From assembly GCA_002772995.1 (NCBI GenBank), contig PFCO01000003.1, positions 2,840 through 40,065 on the forward strand: DNA of 37,226 nucleotides, in the 5' to 3' direction. The notes beneath the pieces are model-generated. The model saw nothing but the letters and a program-made list of their open reading frames with translations, had not been told where the DNA came from and did not search any database. The translations under genes were made by a program, and so were the position numbers. Shown piece after piece: positions 23,747 through 31,704 of this stretch. This DNA is from Candidatus Niyogibacteria bacterium CG10_big_fil_rev_8_21_14_0_10_46_36 (GTDB lineage Bacteria; Patescibacteriota; Minisyncoccia; 1-14-0-10-42-19). How positions within the stretch are numbered: the stretch's first letter is position 1; the number at the start of each line of letters is the position of its first letter.

Positions 23747-25896
23747 ACGGAATCCTCGGAATCGGGATGCTCCTCTTTGTATGAGCACTCCTTATTAGAA
23801 CATTTAATCCCGCTTTTAAGCTGTACGAGCGCCTGTCCGCACTCAGGGCAGAGGGTGCCTGTCGGTCTTTGCCATACCGCAAAATCACAATCGGGGTAGC
23901 GCGAACATCCGTAAAAAACACGGCGCTTGCGCGTGCGGCGCTCAACGACATCGCCGTCTTTGCATTTAGGACATTTGATGCCGAGCGGCTCAGGAGGTAA
24001 TGCCTTTGTAAACTTGCAGTCCGGAAAACCGGAGCATGATATGAATTTACCGAAACGCCCGTGGCGTATCATGAGCTGCTTGCCGCACTCCGGGCACATC
24101 TCATCAATCGTTTCGGTCATGTCCTCTTTTGCAACTGTCTCGTATTTTTCTTCAAGCACCTTCGCAAACGGCTCATAAAAATCTTTTATAAGGCCGCGCC
24201 ACTCTTTTTCTCCCTCAGCAACTTCGTCCAATTTCTGCTCCATATCAGCAGTGAATTCAATATCAACAATCTGCGGGAAGTGCTCTACCAAAAGAGCGTT
24301 CACTTTTTCACCGATCTCGGTCGGCTCAAATTGTTTTTGATCATTCCGGACAACATAATGCCTGTCCTGGATGGTAGACATGGTTGGCGCATACGTTGAC
24401 GGGCGCCCGATGCCGAATTTTTCAAGTGCCTTAATGAGCGACGCTTCGGTATAACGCGGAGGTGGCTGCGTCTCGTGATCTTCCGACTGCATACTCAACA
24501 CCGCAAGCGTGTCGTTCTCCTGAAGCACCGGCAACAGCGTATCCTCTTTCTTCATCGGAGAGACCTTCAAAAAGCCGTCAAAGCGGAGAATGCTTCCTGT
24601 TGTGCGGAACTGGTAGGTTTTTTTGTTATGCGCACCCGCGTCAATAACGAATGTCGTCTGTTCAAATTCCGCATCATTCATCTGGCTTGCAACAAACCGC
24701 CTCCAGATGAGCGAGTACAACCGATACTGATCGCTTGTTAGATTGTTCTTTATAGCATCAGGAAGCAATGTGACGTCAACCGGGCGTATTGCTTCATGCG
24801 CTTCTTGGGCGCCCTTTGCTTTCTTTTTGAACTCACGGGGCGCTTCCGGAACATACGAATCGCCATATGCATCTTTGATATGGCCGCGCACCGCATGAAG
24901 CGCTTCTTCGGCGATATTCAATGAATCGGTGCGCATGTATGTGATGAGACCGACTGCTCCCCCTTTGGTGAGCTCAACTCCTTCATACAATTGCTGCGCA
25001 ATAAGCATGGTTTTTTTCGCGGAAAACCGCAGCCGCGACCAGGCCGCCTGCTGCAGTGTAGCCGTAGTGAACGGGGGCGAGGGCCGCTGTATACGCTTTC
25101 TCTTTTCTACCTGGATGATACGGAACGATGCCTGATCAATAGACGCAATCGCTTCTTCAGCAATCTGTTTTTCGGTGATACCCGGTTTTTCGATGGTTAC
25201 GCCGTCTATCGCATATAGCTGCGAATCAAATGCCGCGCATTGCTCGCCAGATTCGCTGGTACATCCTTTCTTTTGCACGCGCGCGGCGATGGTCCAGAAC
25301 TTTTGCGGATTGAATTTCTTTATTTCTTCTTCCCGCTCAACAACAAGACGCAATGCAACTGATTGCACGCGGCCCGCAGAAAGTCCCCGGGCTATTTTTT
25401 TCCATAAGAACGGGGAGAGCTTATACCCCACAAGCCGGTCAAGCACGCGGCGCGCCTGCTGAGCTGCTATTAAGTCTGCGTTAATGTCGCGCGGATGCGA
25501 AAGCGCTTCCTGAATCGCCTTTTTAGTGATTTCGTGGAAAACAATACGCTCTATTTTGAGCTCCTTTTCTTTTTTTGTCTGCTTTTTTTCCTTGTCGCTC
25601 TTGATGCCCATTGCATACAGTAAATGCCACGCAATGGCCTCCCCTTCACGGTCTTCATCAGTTGCCAGAATAACCGTATCTGCTTTTTTCAAAAGAGCTT
25701 TTAATTTTTTTACTACCGGCTGAACCTTACGCGGGATGACATACTGCGGTTCAAAATTATTCTCTACATCAACGCCTAATTTATATGACGGCAAATCACG
25801 AATATGCCCGTATGACGATTCAACGGTGTATCCTTTTCCTAAAAAACGGCTTATGGTTTTTGATTTAGTCGGACTCTCAACAATAACTAATTTCAT
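23743..25896 (-). CDS. topA: DNA topoisomerase I, 717 aa
   Basis: Type IA topoisomerase that relaxes negative supercoils. An N-terminal Toprim domain begins MKLVIVESPTKSKT and has the acidic cluster ATDEDREGE (78-86). The active-site tyrosine is Tyr320 in GLITYMRTDS. The C-terminus carries three four-cysteine zinc ribbons: CPECGKQ...CSGFPDC, CPKCKDG...CSRYPDC and CPECGQA...CSNKEC. It starts 2 nt after the dprA stop and its stop overlaps the rel start. Confidence 0.98.
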   Translation of the reverse strand: MKLVIVESPTKSKTISRFLGKGYTVESSYGHIRDLPSYKLGVDVENNFEPQYVIPRKVQPVVKKLKALLKKADTVILATDEDREGEAIAWHLLYAMGIKSDKEKKQTKKEKELKIERIVFHEITKKAIQEALSHPRDINADLIAAQQARRVLDRLVGYKLSPFLWKKIARGLSAGRVQSVALRLVVEREEEIKKFNPQKFWTIAARVQKKGCTSESGEQCAAFDSQLYAIDGVTIEKPGITEKQIAEEAIASIDQASFRIIQVEKRKRIQRPSPPFTTATLQQAAWSRLRFSAKKTMLIAQQLYEGVELTKGGAVGLITYMRTDSLNIAEEALHAVRGHIKDAYGDSYVPEAPREFKKKAKGAQEAHEAIRPVDVTLLPDAIKNNLTSDQYRLYSLIWRRFVASQMNDAEFEQTTFVIDAGAHNKKTYQFRTTGSILRFDGFLKVSPMKKEDTLLPVLQENDTLAVLSMQSEDHETQPPPRYTEASLIKALEKFGIGRPSTYAPTMSTIQDRHYVVRNDQKQFEPTEIGEKVNALLVEHFPQIVDIEFTADMEQKLDEVAEGEKEWRGLIKDFYEPFAKVLEEKYETVAKEDMTETIDEMCPECGKQLMIRHGRFGKFISCSGFPDCKFTKALPPEPLGIKCPKCKDGDVVERRTRKRRVFYGCSRYPDCDFAVWQRPTGTLCPECGQALVQLKSGIKCSNKECSYKEEHPDSEDSV

Positions 25897-25898
25897 AA

Positions 25899-26750
25899 CT
25901 ATATTGTTTTATAGAATACGCCTCCTCTGTTCTCTACCGCTCCTTCCATCTCAAGAGAGGTAAGGTGTTCCTGCAAAAAACCAATATCATACTTAAGTGT
26001 GAACGCAATTTCATTGATAGTTTTCGGCGCATTCAAAGAATGTAAGATATTCTGTGCAATACCATCAAATTTGTCAACTTTTTCTTCCTGAGGAACTTCT
26101 CTTCCGACAAGCTCCAAGACATCATGCGCATCTCGTATAAGTGCCGCGCCTTCGCGCAAAAGCGCATGTGTTCCAATCGACTGAACGGAGGAAACTTCTC
26201 CAGGAACAGCACCAACTTCTCTATTCGCTTCAAGTGCAAGACGCGCAGTAATCAAGGAGCCTGAACGCATTGCCGCTTCTACAATAATGACCGCGTGAGA
26301 AAGTCCGGCAATAATGCGGTTTCGCGCGGGGAATGTCCAGGCTGCAGCAGCTGTCGTTCCCGGGTATTCGGAGATAATAGAACCATTCCCCTTCAATATG
26401 TCTTCCGCAAGCTTTCTATTATATGTAGGCTGTATATTCTCAATACCGGAACCGAGCACTGCCCAGGTAACGCCCCCGCCCTCAAGCGCACCCCTATGAG
26501 CCGCTGCATCAATGCCGAGGGCAAGCCCGCTTACAATAACAGCACCCCGAAGCGCCAAGTCGCGCGCTAGGGTAAATGCTATTTCTCTTCCGTATGCCGT
26601 AGGCCGGCGCGTGCCGACTATCGCAACAATAGGCGCGTCTGGATTTTGATTATAAAAACTTTGTCCGCGCACAAAAAGCGTTTCCGGCGGCTTTGCCGTT
26701 TCTTTCAAAAGCGCCGGGTATGCGGCATCGGTACGCACAATTGCTTTCAT
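25899..26750 (-). CDS. dprA: DNA-processing protein DprA, 283 aa
   Basis: DprA binds incoming single-stranded DNA and loads RecA during natural transformation. The Rossmann-like domain shows VAIVGTRRPTAYG, VSGLALGIDAAAHRGAL, LGSGIENIQPTYNRKL and SEYPG...FPARNRIIAGLS. The C-terminal winged helix (about 225-283) covers PKTINEIAFTLKYDIGFLQEHLTSLEMEGAVENRGGVFY. The N-terminal SAM-like domain of longer DprA proteins is mostly absent, typical of small genomes. TATGAT (26757-26762) lies 6 nt before the ATG, so the operon probably starts leaderless. First gene of dprA-topA-rel. Confidence 0.96.
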   Translation of the reverse strand: MKAIVRTDAAYPALLKETAKPPETLFVRGQSFYNQNPDAPIVAIVGTRRPTAYGREIAFTLARDLALRGAVIVSGLALGIDAAAHRGALEGGGVTWAVLGSGIENIQPTYNRKLAEDILKGNGSIISEYPGTTAAAAWTFPARNRIIAGLSHAVIIVEAAMRSGSLITARLALEANREVGAVPGEVSSVQSIGTHALLREGAALIRDAHDVLELVGREVPQEEKVDKFDGIAQNILHSLNAPKTINEIAFTLKYDIGFLQEHLTSLEMEGAVENRGGVFYKTI

Positions 26751-26756
26751 TGTTTC

Positions 26757-26762
26757 ATCATA
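26757..26762 (-). promoter_or_regulatory. -10 box of the dprA-topA-rel operon
   Basis: Minus-strand TATGAT ends 6 nt before the dprA ATG, placing the transcript start at the start codon. Confidence 0.5.
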
Positions 26763-26781
26763 CTATTTTTTCTCCATACAA

Positions 26782-26808
26782 AAAACCGCATCATACTGAT
26801 GCGGTTTT
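26782..26808. terminator. Terminator after the IDO-like gene
   Basis: AAAACCGCATCA (26782-26793), loop TAC, TGATGCGGTTTT (26797-26808), with TTTTTTG following on the minus strand. It isolates the upstream dioxygenase gene from dprA. Confidence 0.9.
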
Positions 26809-26815
26809 ACGGATG

Positions 26816-28063
26816 TTATTTCATCCGCGTTTCATCTCTATGTTTTTTGAGATATGGGGCAAATGGCGTACCGCCGGTTCCTACCTGAGTGGGGTTTGCC
26901 GCATGTTTCTGTTGATGTGAAAAAATGTAACGATGCGCATATTCAAGATGCAAGGAGCGAAATTCCTCAAGCTTCTGTCTGCAGCGTTCGTATAATTCGA
27001 ACATATACGGCGTTTTTTCTTTGCGCGCTTCCACAAATTGGAGCAACGAAGCGTTCCGCTCGACCATTTCTATAAACGCCCGATGGCCTACCGGCATATA
27101 GTCGCGCATTTCTAAAAGAAATTGTTTTAAGTAATTATCTTCATGCTCGACTCCTAATATTGCATCAAGCAACGGAACGATGGAGCTTTGCGCGCCCGTT
27201 TCACCGCGGAATTGCTGCGGTGTACCACCGTATGCCTCCACGCCGGGGTACATCAATCCTTTGGGAAGCGCCGGATTGTTCTTCCATCCGTGAATGTACG
27301 GGCGCACTCTGTTGTAATACACAAATGTCGGATCGCATCGTTCGGGTACACGCTTGAGCGTTTCGAGCATTTTTTCTTCAGCGCATACGATAATCTGAAG
27401 CTCTCGTATGACCGCCTCCTCACTTCCGGCTGCACGGAGTATTTCGAGCGATGCTTTGGGGATAAGACCCGCATGCATCTCTATTTCCACATGCGGAAGA
27501 ATAAACCATTCTTCATCAAGCCCGCCTAAAAAGTTTTGGAGTAGCGCAATATTGCCAAGCGCTATGGGGCCTTCCGGATCTAGCCGGTACCAATTATGAA
27601 GCGCGTAAGACGGATATCCGAGCGACGGATGCCGTCCCAGAGCATGTGCAATCTGATACCAAAGCCGCGCAAAACCCTCCGGGACGCTTTCAGGTGCCGC
27701 AAAGCTTTCATTCCACTCCGCGTCCTGCCAGACATACGCATTCCCCACAAAAGAAAGAAAACGCATTGCCGTTTCAAGAAGATGCGTGTTCCCATCAAAT
27801 GTTTCCGCAATATCAAAATCAGAATTATGTGCAAGTTGATGCTCTAAAAAGTAGTCGGATTCCCGCTCAATATATTCGCGGGCCTTCCCAGCGACAAGCA
27901 GCTTGGGCAGATGGTAGGCTATTTTTTCGTAGCGCCGTACCCATGTACGGTCCGCATTTCCCAAGCAATATACATCGAGGTTCCGTATCGGATCCTCATC
28001 AGGCAAAAACCCGCGCGTCTCCGAAATACCGAAATCAGAAAGCTGTATATCTGTATTCGCCAT
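26816..28063 (-). CDS. Indoleamine 2,3-dioxygenase family heme protein, 415 aa
   Basis: Indoleamine 2,3-dioxygenase opens the indole ring of tryptophan with O2, giving N-formylkynurenine. Family landmarks are in order over the full length: RGFLPDEDPI (17-26), HLPKLL (51-56), WFILPHVEIE (186-195), RVRPYIHGWKNNP (252-264), GETGAQSS (287-294), MRDYMPVGHRAF (319-330), FRSLHLEYAHRYI (368-380) and GTGGTPFAPYLKKHRDET (395-412). His372 aligns with the proximal heme ligand (human His346) and Arg254 with human Arg231. Human Phe226 is Tyr here, and human Ser263 is Thr. Activity is therefore plausible but the substrate may differ. AGAGGTG lies 7 nt before the ATG, unlike leaderless murC and dprA beside it. 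It has its own terminator. No other tryptophan-kynurenine gene is in the window. Transfer from another bacterium is likely but inferred. Confidence 0.9.
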   Translation of the reverse strand: MANTDIQLSDFGISETRGFLPDEDPIRNLDVYCLGNADRTWVRRYEKIAYHLPKLLVAGKAREYIERESDYFLEHQLAHNSDFDIAETFDGNTHLLETAMRFLSFVGNAYVWQDAEWNESFAAPESVPEGFARLWYQIAHALGRHPSLGYPSYALHNWYRLDPEGPIALGNIALLQNFLGGLDEEWFILPHVEIEMHAGLIPKASLEILRAAGSEEAVIRELQIIVCAEEKMLETLKRVPERCDPTFVYYNRVRPYIHGWKNNPALPKGLMYPGVEAYGGTPQQFRGETGAQSSIVPLLDAILGVEHEDNYLKQFLLEMRDYMPVGHRAFIEMVERNASLLQFVEARKEKTPYMFELYERCRQKLEEFRSLHLEYAHRYIFSHQQKHAANPTQVGTGGTPFAPYLKKHRDETRMK

Positions 28064-28181
28064 ACATATTCACCTCTTCTGTATTGTAAAAGATCAAATC
28101 TATGTAAGTCCGTAATACCAAAAAATAATGCCGATGTCCATGATTCTTTGCATATGATAAAAATGCTGTTTTGTATTTTTT

Positions 28182-29516
28182 TTACAATTTAAGATATCCC
28201 CATATCTTCCAAATGTCTCCCGCACCCATAACAACTACTACATCATGCTTCCGCACGGCTTTTCCCAAGAGATGTGCGGCGTCTTTTATTACCGGAGTGT
28301 ATATTGCCGGTGTTTTTTTGCGTATAACAGCTTCGGCGAGCTGTTTTGAACCTACACCCTTTTTCATGGATGCTTTTTCCCGCCCCGCAACACTATATAC
28401 ATCCACCAACAAAACACAATCGGCATCTGTAAATGCGCGCGCAAAATCGCGGAACAAATATTTTGTACGCTGATATTGGTGCGGCTGATACACACACCAT
28501 AATGCACCCTTGCGCAATCGTTTTTCAAATCTTGCGCGTACACCGTTAAGTGTTGCTTTAACTTCGGTCGGATGATGTCCGTAATCATCATACACGAGCG
28601 CCCCATGCAATACGCCCTTATACTCCATTCTTCGTCCCACACCGGAAAACCTCCGCAATACGGCATAAAAGACCTGACTTGGAATACCGATGATTTTTGA
28701 AAGCTCATACACACCAAGCACATTGGATACATTATGCCGGCCGAACAGCCGGATATGCTTTTGGATGTTCTTCAAAGCACGCTTTTGAGAAAAGGAATAA
28801 TACACAACGCGCTTTATGTGTTTTGTTATGGCGCGAATCCCTGTGTCGTCCTTATTTGCGATAATATGCCCTTTCGGATGAATGCGCGAAAGAAATGCGC
28901 GGAAATGCGCGCGTGTTTCGGCGAATGTCTTAAAGTAATCGATATGTTCCCACTCGATACTTGTCCATATAATGATGTCGGGGTCGTACTCCAAAAATGA
29001 CCCCTTATACTCATCTGCTTCTATCACAAGATAGCGGGAACCGCCGTACCGAAAATTCGTGTTCCCAAACTCTGAAACCGTTGCTCCGACAATGACCGTT
29101 GGGTCAAGGCCTGCTTCCGTAAGCAAAGCGCCCACAAGTCCTGTTGTCGTGCTTTTCCCATGCGTTCCGCATATGGCGATAGTGTATTTATCCCGCGTCA
29201 ACGCACCGAGCGCCTGCGGGTAACTCAAGAGTGTGATGCCGCGTCTTTTTGCCGCCCGTACTTCAGGGTTTGTGTGTTTTCCTCTCGTAACAACTGCCTG
29301 GCTGAAAATTACCCGCTCGGCACGCAAAGGAAGATGCTTTGCGCTATGTTCCCCAACCGTTATACGAACCTCCTTTTTGCGGAGCATCTGCACAATAGGC
29401 GAATCCGCTTCGTCGCTTCCTGACACCTGCCACCCCTCATGGACATACCACTGCGCAAGCGCGCTCATGCCTATACCCCCAACGCCTATAAAGTGCACGA
29501 ATTTTTTCCCTCTCAT
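28182..29516 (-). CDS. murC: UDP-N-acetylmuramate-L-alanine ligase MurC, 444 aa
   Basis: MurC adds L-alanine to UDP-MurNAc, the first amino acid of the peptidoglycan stem. Seen: the N-terminal Rossmann motif FIGVGGIGMSALA (9-21), the ATP loop GTHGKSTTT (117-125), the Mur-ligase central motifs (EADEYKGSF, WEHIDYF) and the C-terminal DDYGHHPTE followed by YQPHQYQRTK. Length is normal. TATTAT (29523-29528, minus strand) lies 6 nt before the ATG, so the mRNA is probably leaderless. The gene is divergent from secG. It shows the cell makes or modifies peptidoglycan. Confidence 0.97.
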   Translation of the reverse strand: MRGKKFVHFIGVGGIGMSALAQWYVHEGWQVSGSDEADSPIVQMLRKKEVRITVGEHSAKHLPLRAERVIFSQAVVTRGKHTNPEVRAAKRRGITLLSYPQALGALTRDKYTIAICGTHGKSTTTGLVGALLTEAGLDPTVIVGATVSEFGNTNFRYGGSRYLVIEADEYKGSFLEYDPDIIIWTSIEWEHIDYFKTFAETRAHFRAFLSRIHPKGHIIANKDDTGIRAITKHIKRVVYYSFSQKRALKNIQKHIRLFGRHNVSNVLGVYELSKIIGIPSQVFYAVLRRFSGVGRRMEYKGVLHGALVYDDYGHHPTEVKATLNGVRARFEKRLRKGALWCVYQPHQYQRTKYLFRDFARAFTDADCVLLVDVYSVAGREKASMKKGVGSKQLAEAVIRKKTPAIYTPVIKDAAHLLGKAVRKHDVVVVMGAGDIWKIWGYLKL

Positions 29517-29522
29517 ATATGT

Positions 29523-29528
29523 ATAATA
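29523..29528 (-). promoter_or_regulatory. -10 box of murC
   Basis: Minus-strand TATTAT ends 6 nt before the murC start codon. Confidence 0.5.
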
Positions 29529-29564
29529 TCGGGGAACAGAGAAAATATCTATTATACACCCAGG

Positions 29565-29592
29565 TTGACACCGGGAGCGCGTATGCTATACT
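29565..29592 (+). promoter_or_regulatory. Promoter of secG, leaderless
   Basis: TTGACA (29565-29570), 16 bases, TATACT (29587-29592). This is the best sigma-70-type promoter in the window. The predicted start (about 29599-29600) is the first base of the secG ATG. Confidence 0.75.
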
Positions 29593-29599
29593 AAGGAAA

Positions 29600-29824
29600 A
29601 TGCAAGTATTAATGACCCTCTTACCATATCTTCAGGTAGTAATATCCGTACTTCTGGTAACTGCAATTTTGCTCCAACAGCGCGGCACCGGTCTTGGTGC
29701 GGCTTTTGGCGGTGAAAGCAGTGCGTATCACACAAAGCGGGGCTTCGAAAAAACACTGTACCGCTCAACTATCGTGCTCGCAATACTTTTCTTTGGAACA
29801 GCAATTTTGCAACTGCTTTTTTAG
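29600..29824 (+). CDS. secG: Preprotein translocase subunit SecG, 74 aa
   Basis: SecG is a small two-helix partner of SecYE in protein export. Two hydrophobic helices (about 3-20 and 52-72) are joined by a loop with LLQQRGTGLGAAFGGES, the family signature (QxxxxGGLGAAFGG-like). The ATG at 29600 is preferred over 29519 because a strong promoter places the transcript start at it. AAGGA just upstream would then be outside the mRNA. It is followed after 18 nt by the peptide-binding protein gene and may be co-transcribed with it. Confidence 0.93.
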   Translation: MQVLMTLLPYLQVVISVLLVTAILLQQRGTGLGAAFGGESSAYHTKRGFEKTLYRSTIVLAILFFGTAILQLLF

Positions 29825-29842
29825 CACACTAGATTCTCTATT

Positions 29843-31582
29843 GTGAAAAAATTATTCTCATTATTCGGACGGCGGTTTGATTTGCCATCGAAGCTCGAGA
29901 TACAGGTAATTCTGCGCCGTTTTTCAAAAAAAGAACGAACGCTCTTCTTTGCGTTTTTTGTCGTATTCATCGCAGCAAGCATAACGCTTGTATGGCAAAT
30001 AAACAATGCGCTTTCGCGCGAAGTACCCGCTCAAGGAGGTACCTGGAAAGAAGGAATTGTCGGACTTCCTCATTTGGTCAATCCGATACTGGCAGCATCA
30101 GACACGGATCGCGATCTTGTAGCGCTTGTGTATTCAGGACTGCTTCGCCCGGACGGCAAAGGACGGCTTATGAACGATCTTGCTGACCACTATACTATTT
30201 CGGAAGACGGCTTGTCCTATACATTTGTGCTGAAAGATGGCCTTGTGTGGCACGATGGCACGGCACTCACTGCCGAAGATGTCGCTTTCACTGTTATGCT
30301 CGCAAAAAATCCGATACTCAAAAGTCCGGTACGGGCAAGCTGGGAAGGCGTTACGCCAGTGGTAATGCATGAGCATGAAATACAATTCCTCTTAGACCAG
30401 CCGTACGCGCCGTTCCTGGAAAACGCAACGCTTGGCATACTGCCAAAACATATCTGGAACAGCATCCCGCCCGAACAAATCAGTCTTTCAAAATTTAATC
30501 TGGAACCGATTGGGTCAGGGCCGTATGAAGTAAAAAAAATGGAACGCAATTCATCAGGCATTGTAACAAAATTCATCTTCGAGGCGTTCAAGAATTACGC
30601 GCAACAAGAGCCGTATATATCACAATTTGAGTTTGTGTTCTATCCATCAGAACGCGCACTCATCTCGAGCTTTGAAACAAAAGAAATAGATGGAATTGCC
30701 GGCATCTCCCCAAAGCAGATGGAAAGCATCCAGCGAAACGCATCACTGCACGAACTTACTCTCCCCCGCGTATTCGGCGTCTTCTTTAACCAGAATAAAG
30801 TAAGCGCATTTTCTAAAGAGGGTGTACGCGAGGCGCTCGAACGAGCAGTAGATAAGGACAAGATAGTGTCCGAGGTGTTGAATGGCTATGCAAAAGCGCT
30901 TGTCGGTCCTATCCCTCCAGGGACATTCAGCGCCATCAACACGGAACTTGAACAAGATATTGTTTCTACATCTTCCGCAGAAGACGCTCTCCAGCTGCTA
31001 AAACAAAATGGATGGGCAAAAGACGAAGAAACGGGCCTTCTTACCAATAAAGACGGGGAAACGCTTCGCTTTAGTCTTTCAACATCAAATGTTTCTGACC
31101 TGACTGAAACCGCTCGTCTCCTGCAGACCATGTGGCAAGAGCTCGGCATCCAGGTAGATGTAAAAATGTTTGAGTTAAGCGACTTGAACCAGAATGTAAT
31201 ACGACCGCGTGAATATGAGGCGCTTTTATTCGGAGAAGTTGTGGGGCGCGACCCTGACCCATTCGCATTTTGGCATTCTTCTCAACGAAATGATCCGGGG
31301 CTGAATATTGCGCTATACACGAACAGCACTGTAGACTCGCTCCTTGAGGATGCCCGTAAAATTTCAGATGAAGCAGAACGGAAAGAAAAATATATAGAAT
31401 TTCAAAAAGAAGTTATTTCCGACCACGCAGCAACATTTCTGTACTCACCCTTTTACCTATATGTTGTCGATAAACAGCTCAAAGGTTTTGACACGCAAAG
31501 CATAACCATACCTGCAGAGCGCTACACAAATGTATATTCGTGGTATCTGCGCACAAAAAAGATAATTTCTTCTCCTTTTTAG
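29843..31582 (+). CDS. Membrane-anchored family 5 solute (peptide)-binding protein, 579 aa
   Basis: Family 5 binding proteins deliver oligopeptides or similar ligands to ABC importers. A cytoplasmic basic N-terminus precedes one membrane helix (about residues 33-52) with no lipobox cysteine, so the protein is held by an uncleaved anchor instead of a lipid. The binding domain has GTWKEGIVGLPHLVNPIL, YSGLLRPDG, DGLSYTFVLKDGLVWHDGTALTAEDVAFT (the family signature region) and GSGPYEVKK. The GTG at 29843 begins M-K-K-L. No permease or ATPase gene is adjacent. It could feed an importer encoded elsewhere or act as an extracytoplasmic peptide binder. Confidence 0.93.
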   Translation: MKKLFSLFGRRFDLPSKLEIQVILRRFSKKERTLFFAFFVVFIAASITLVWQINNALSREVPAQGGTWKEGIVGLPHLVNPILAASDTDRDLVALVYSGLLRPDGKGRLMNDLADHYTISEDGLSYTFVLKDGLVWHDGTALTAEDVAFTVMLAKNPILKSPVRASWEGVTPVVMHEHEIQFLLDQPYAPFLENATLGILPKHIWNSIPPEQISLSKFNLEPIGSGPYEVKKMERNSSGIVTKFIFEAFKNYAQQEPYISQFEFVFYPSERALISSFETKEIDGIAGISPKQMESIQRNASLHELTLPRVFGVFFNQNKVSAFSKEGVREALERAVDKDKIVSEVLNGYAKALVGPIPPGTFSAINTELEQDIVSTSSAEDALQLLKQNGWAKDEETGLLTNKDGETLRFSLSTSNVSDLTETARLLQTMWQELGIQVDVKMFELSDLNQNVIRPREYEALLFGEVVGRDPDPFAFWHSSQRNDPGLNIALYTNSTVDSLLEDARKISDEAERKEKYIEFQKEVISDHAATFLYSPFYLYVVDKQLKGFDTQSITIPAERYTNVYSWYLRTKKIISSPF

Positions 31583-31592
31583 AGGCATTGTA

Positions 31593-31676
31593 GCCGGAGT
31601 GGTGGAACTGGCAGACACGCAGCGTTCAGGGCGCTGTGGGCGCAAGCCCGTGAGAGTTCAAATCTCTCCTCCGGCA
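31593..31676 (+). tRNA. tRNA-Leu (anticodon CAG)
   Basis: Class II tRNA, 84 nt: acceptor GCCGGAG/CTCCGGC, anticodon arm CAGCG-TTCAGGG-CGCTG with anticodon CAG (reads CUG), variable arm TGGGCGCAAGCCCG, T-arm GAGAG-TTCAAAT-CTCTC, discriminator A. CCA is not encoded. Confidence 0.96.
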
Positions 31677-31704
31677 CATACTATTATTAGCATTATTATT
31701 ATTT

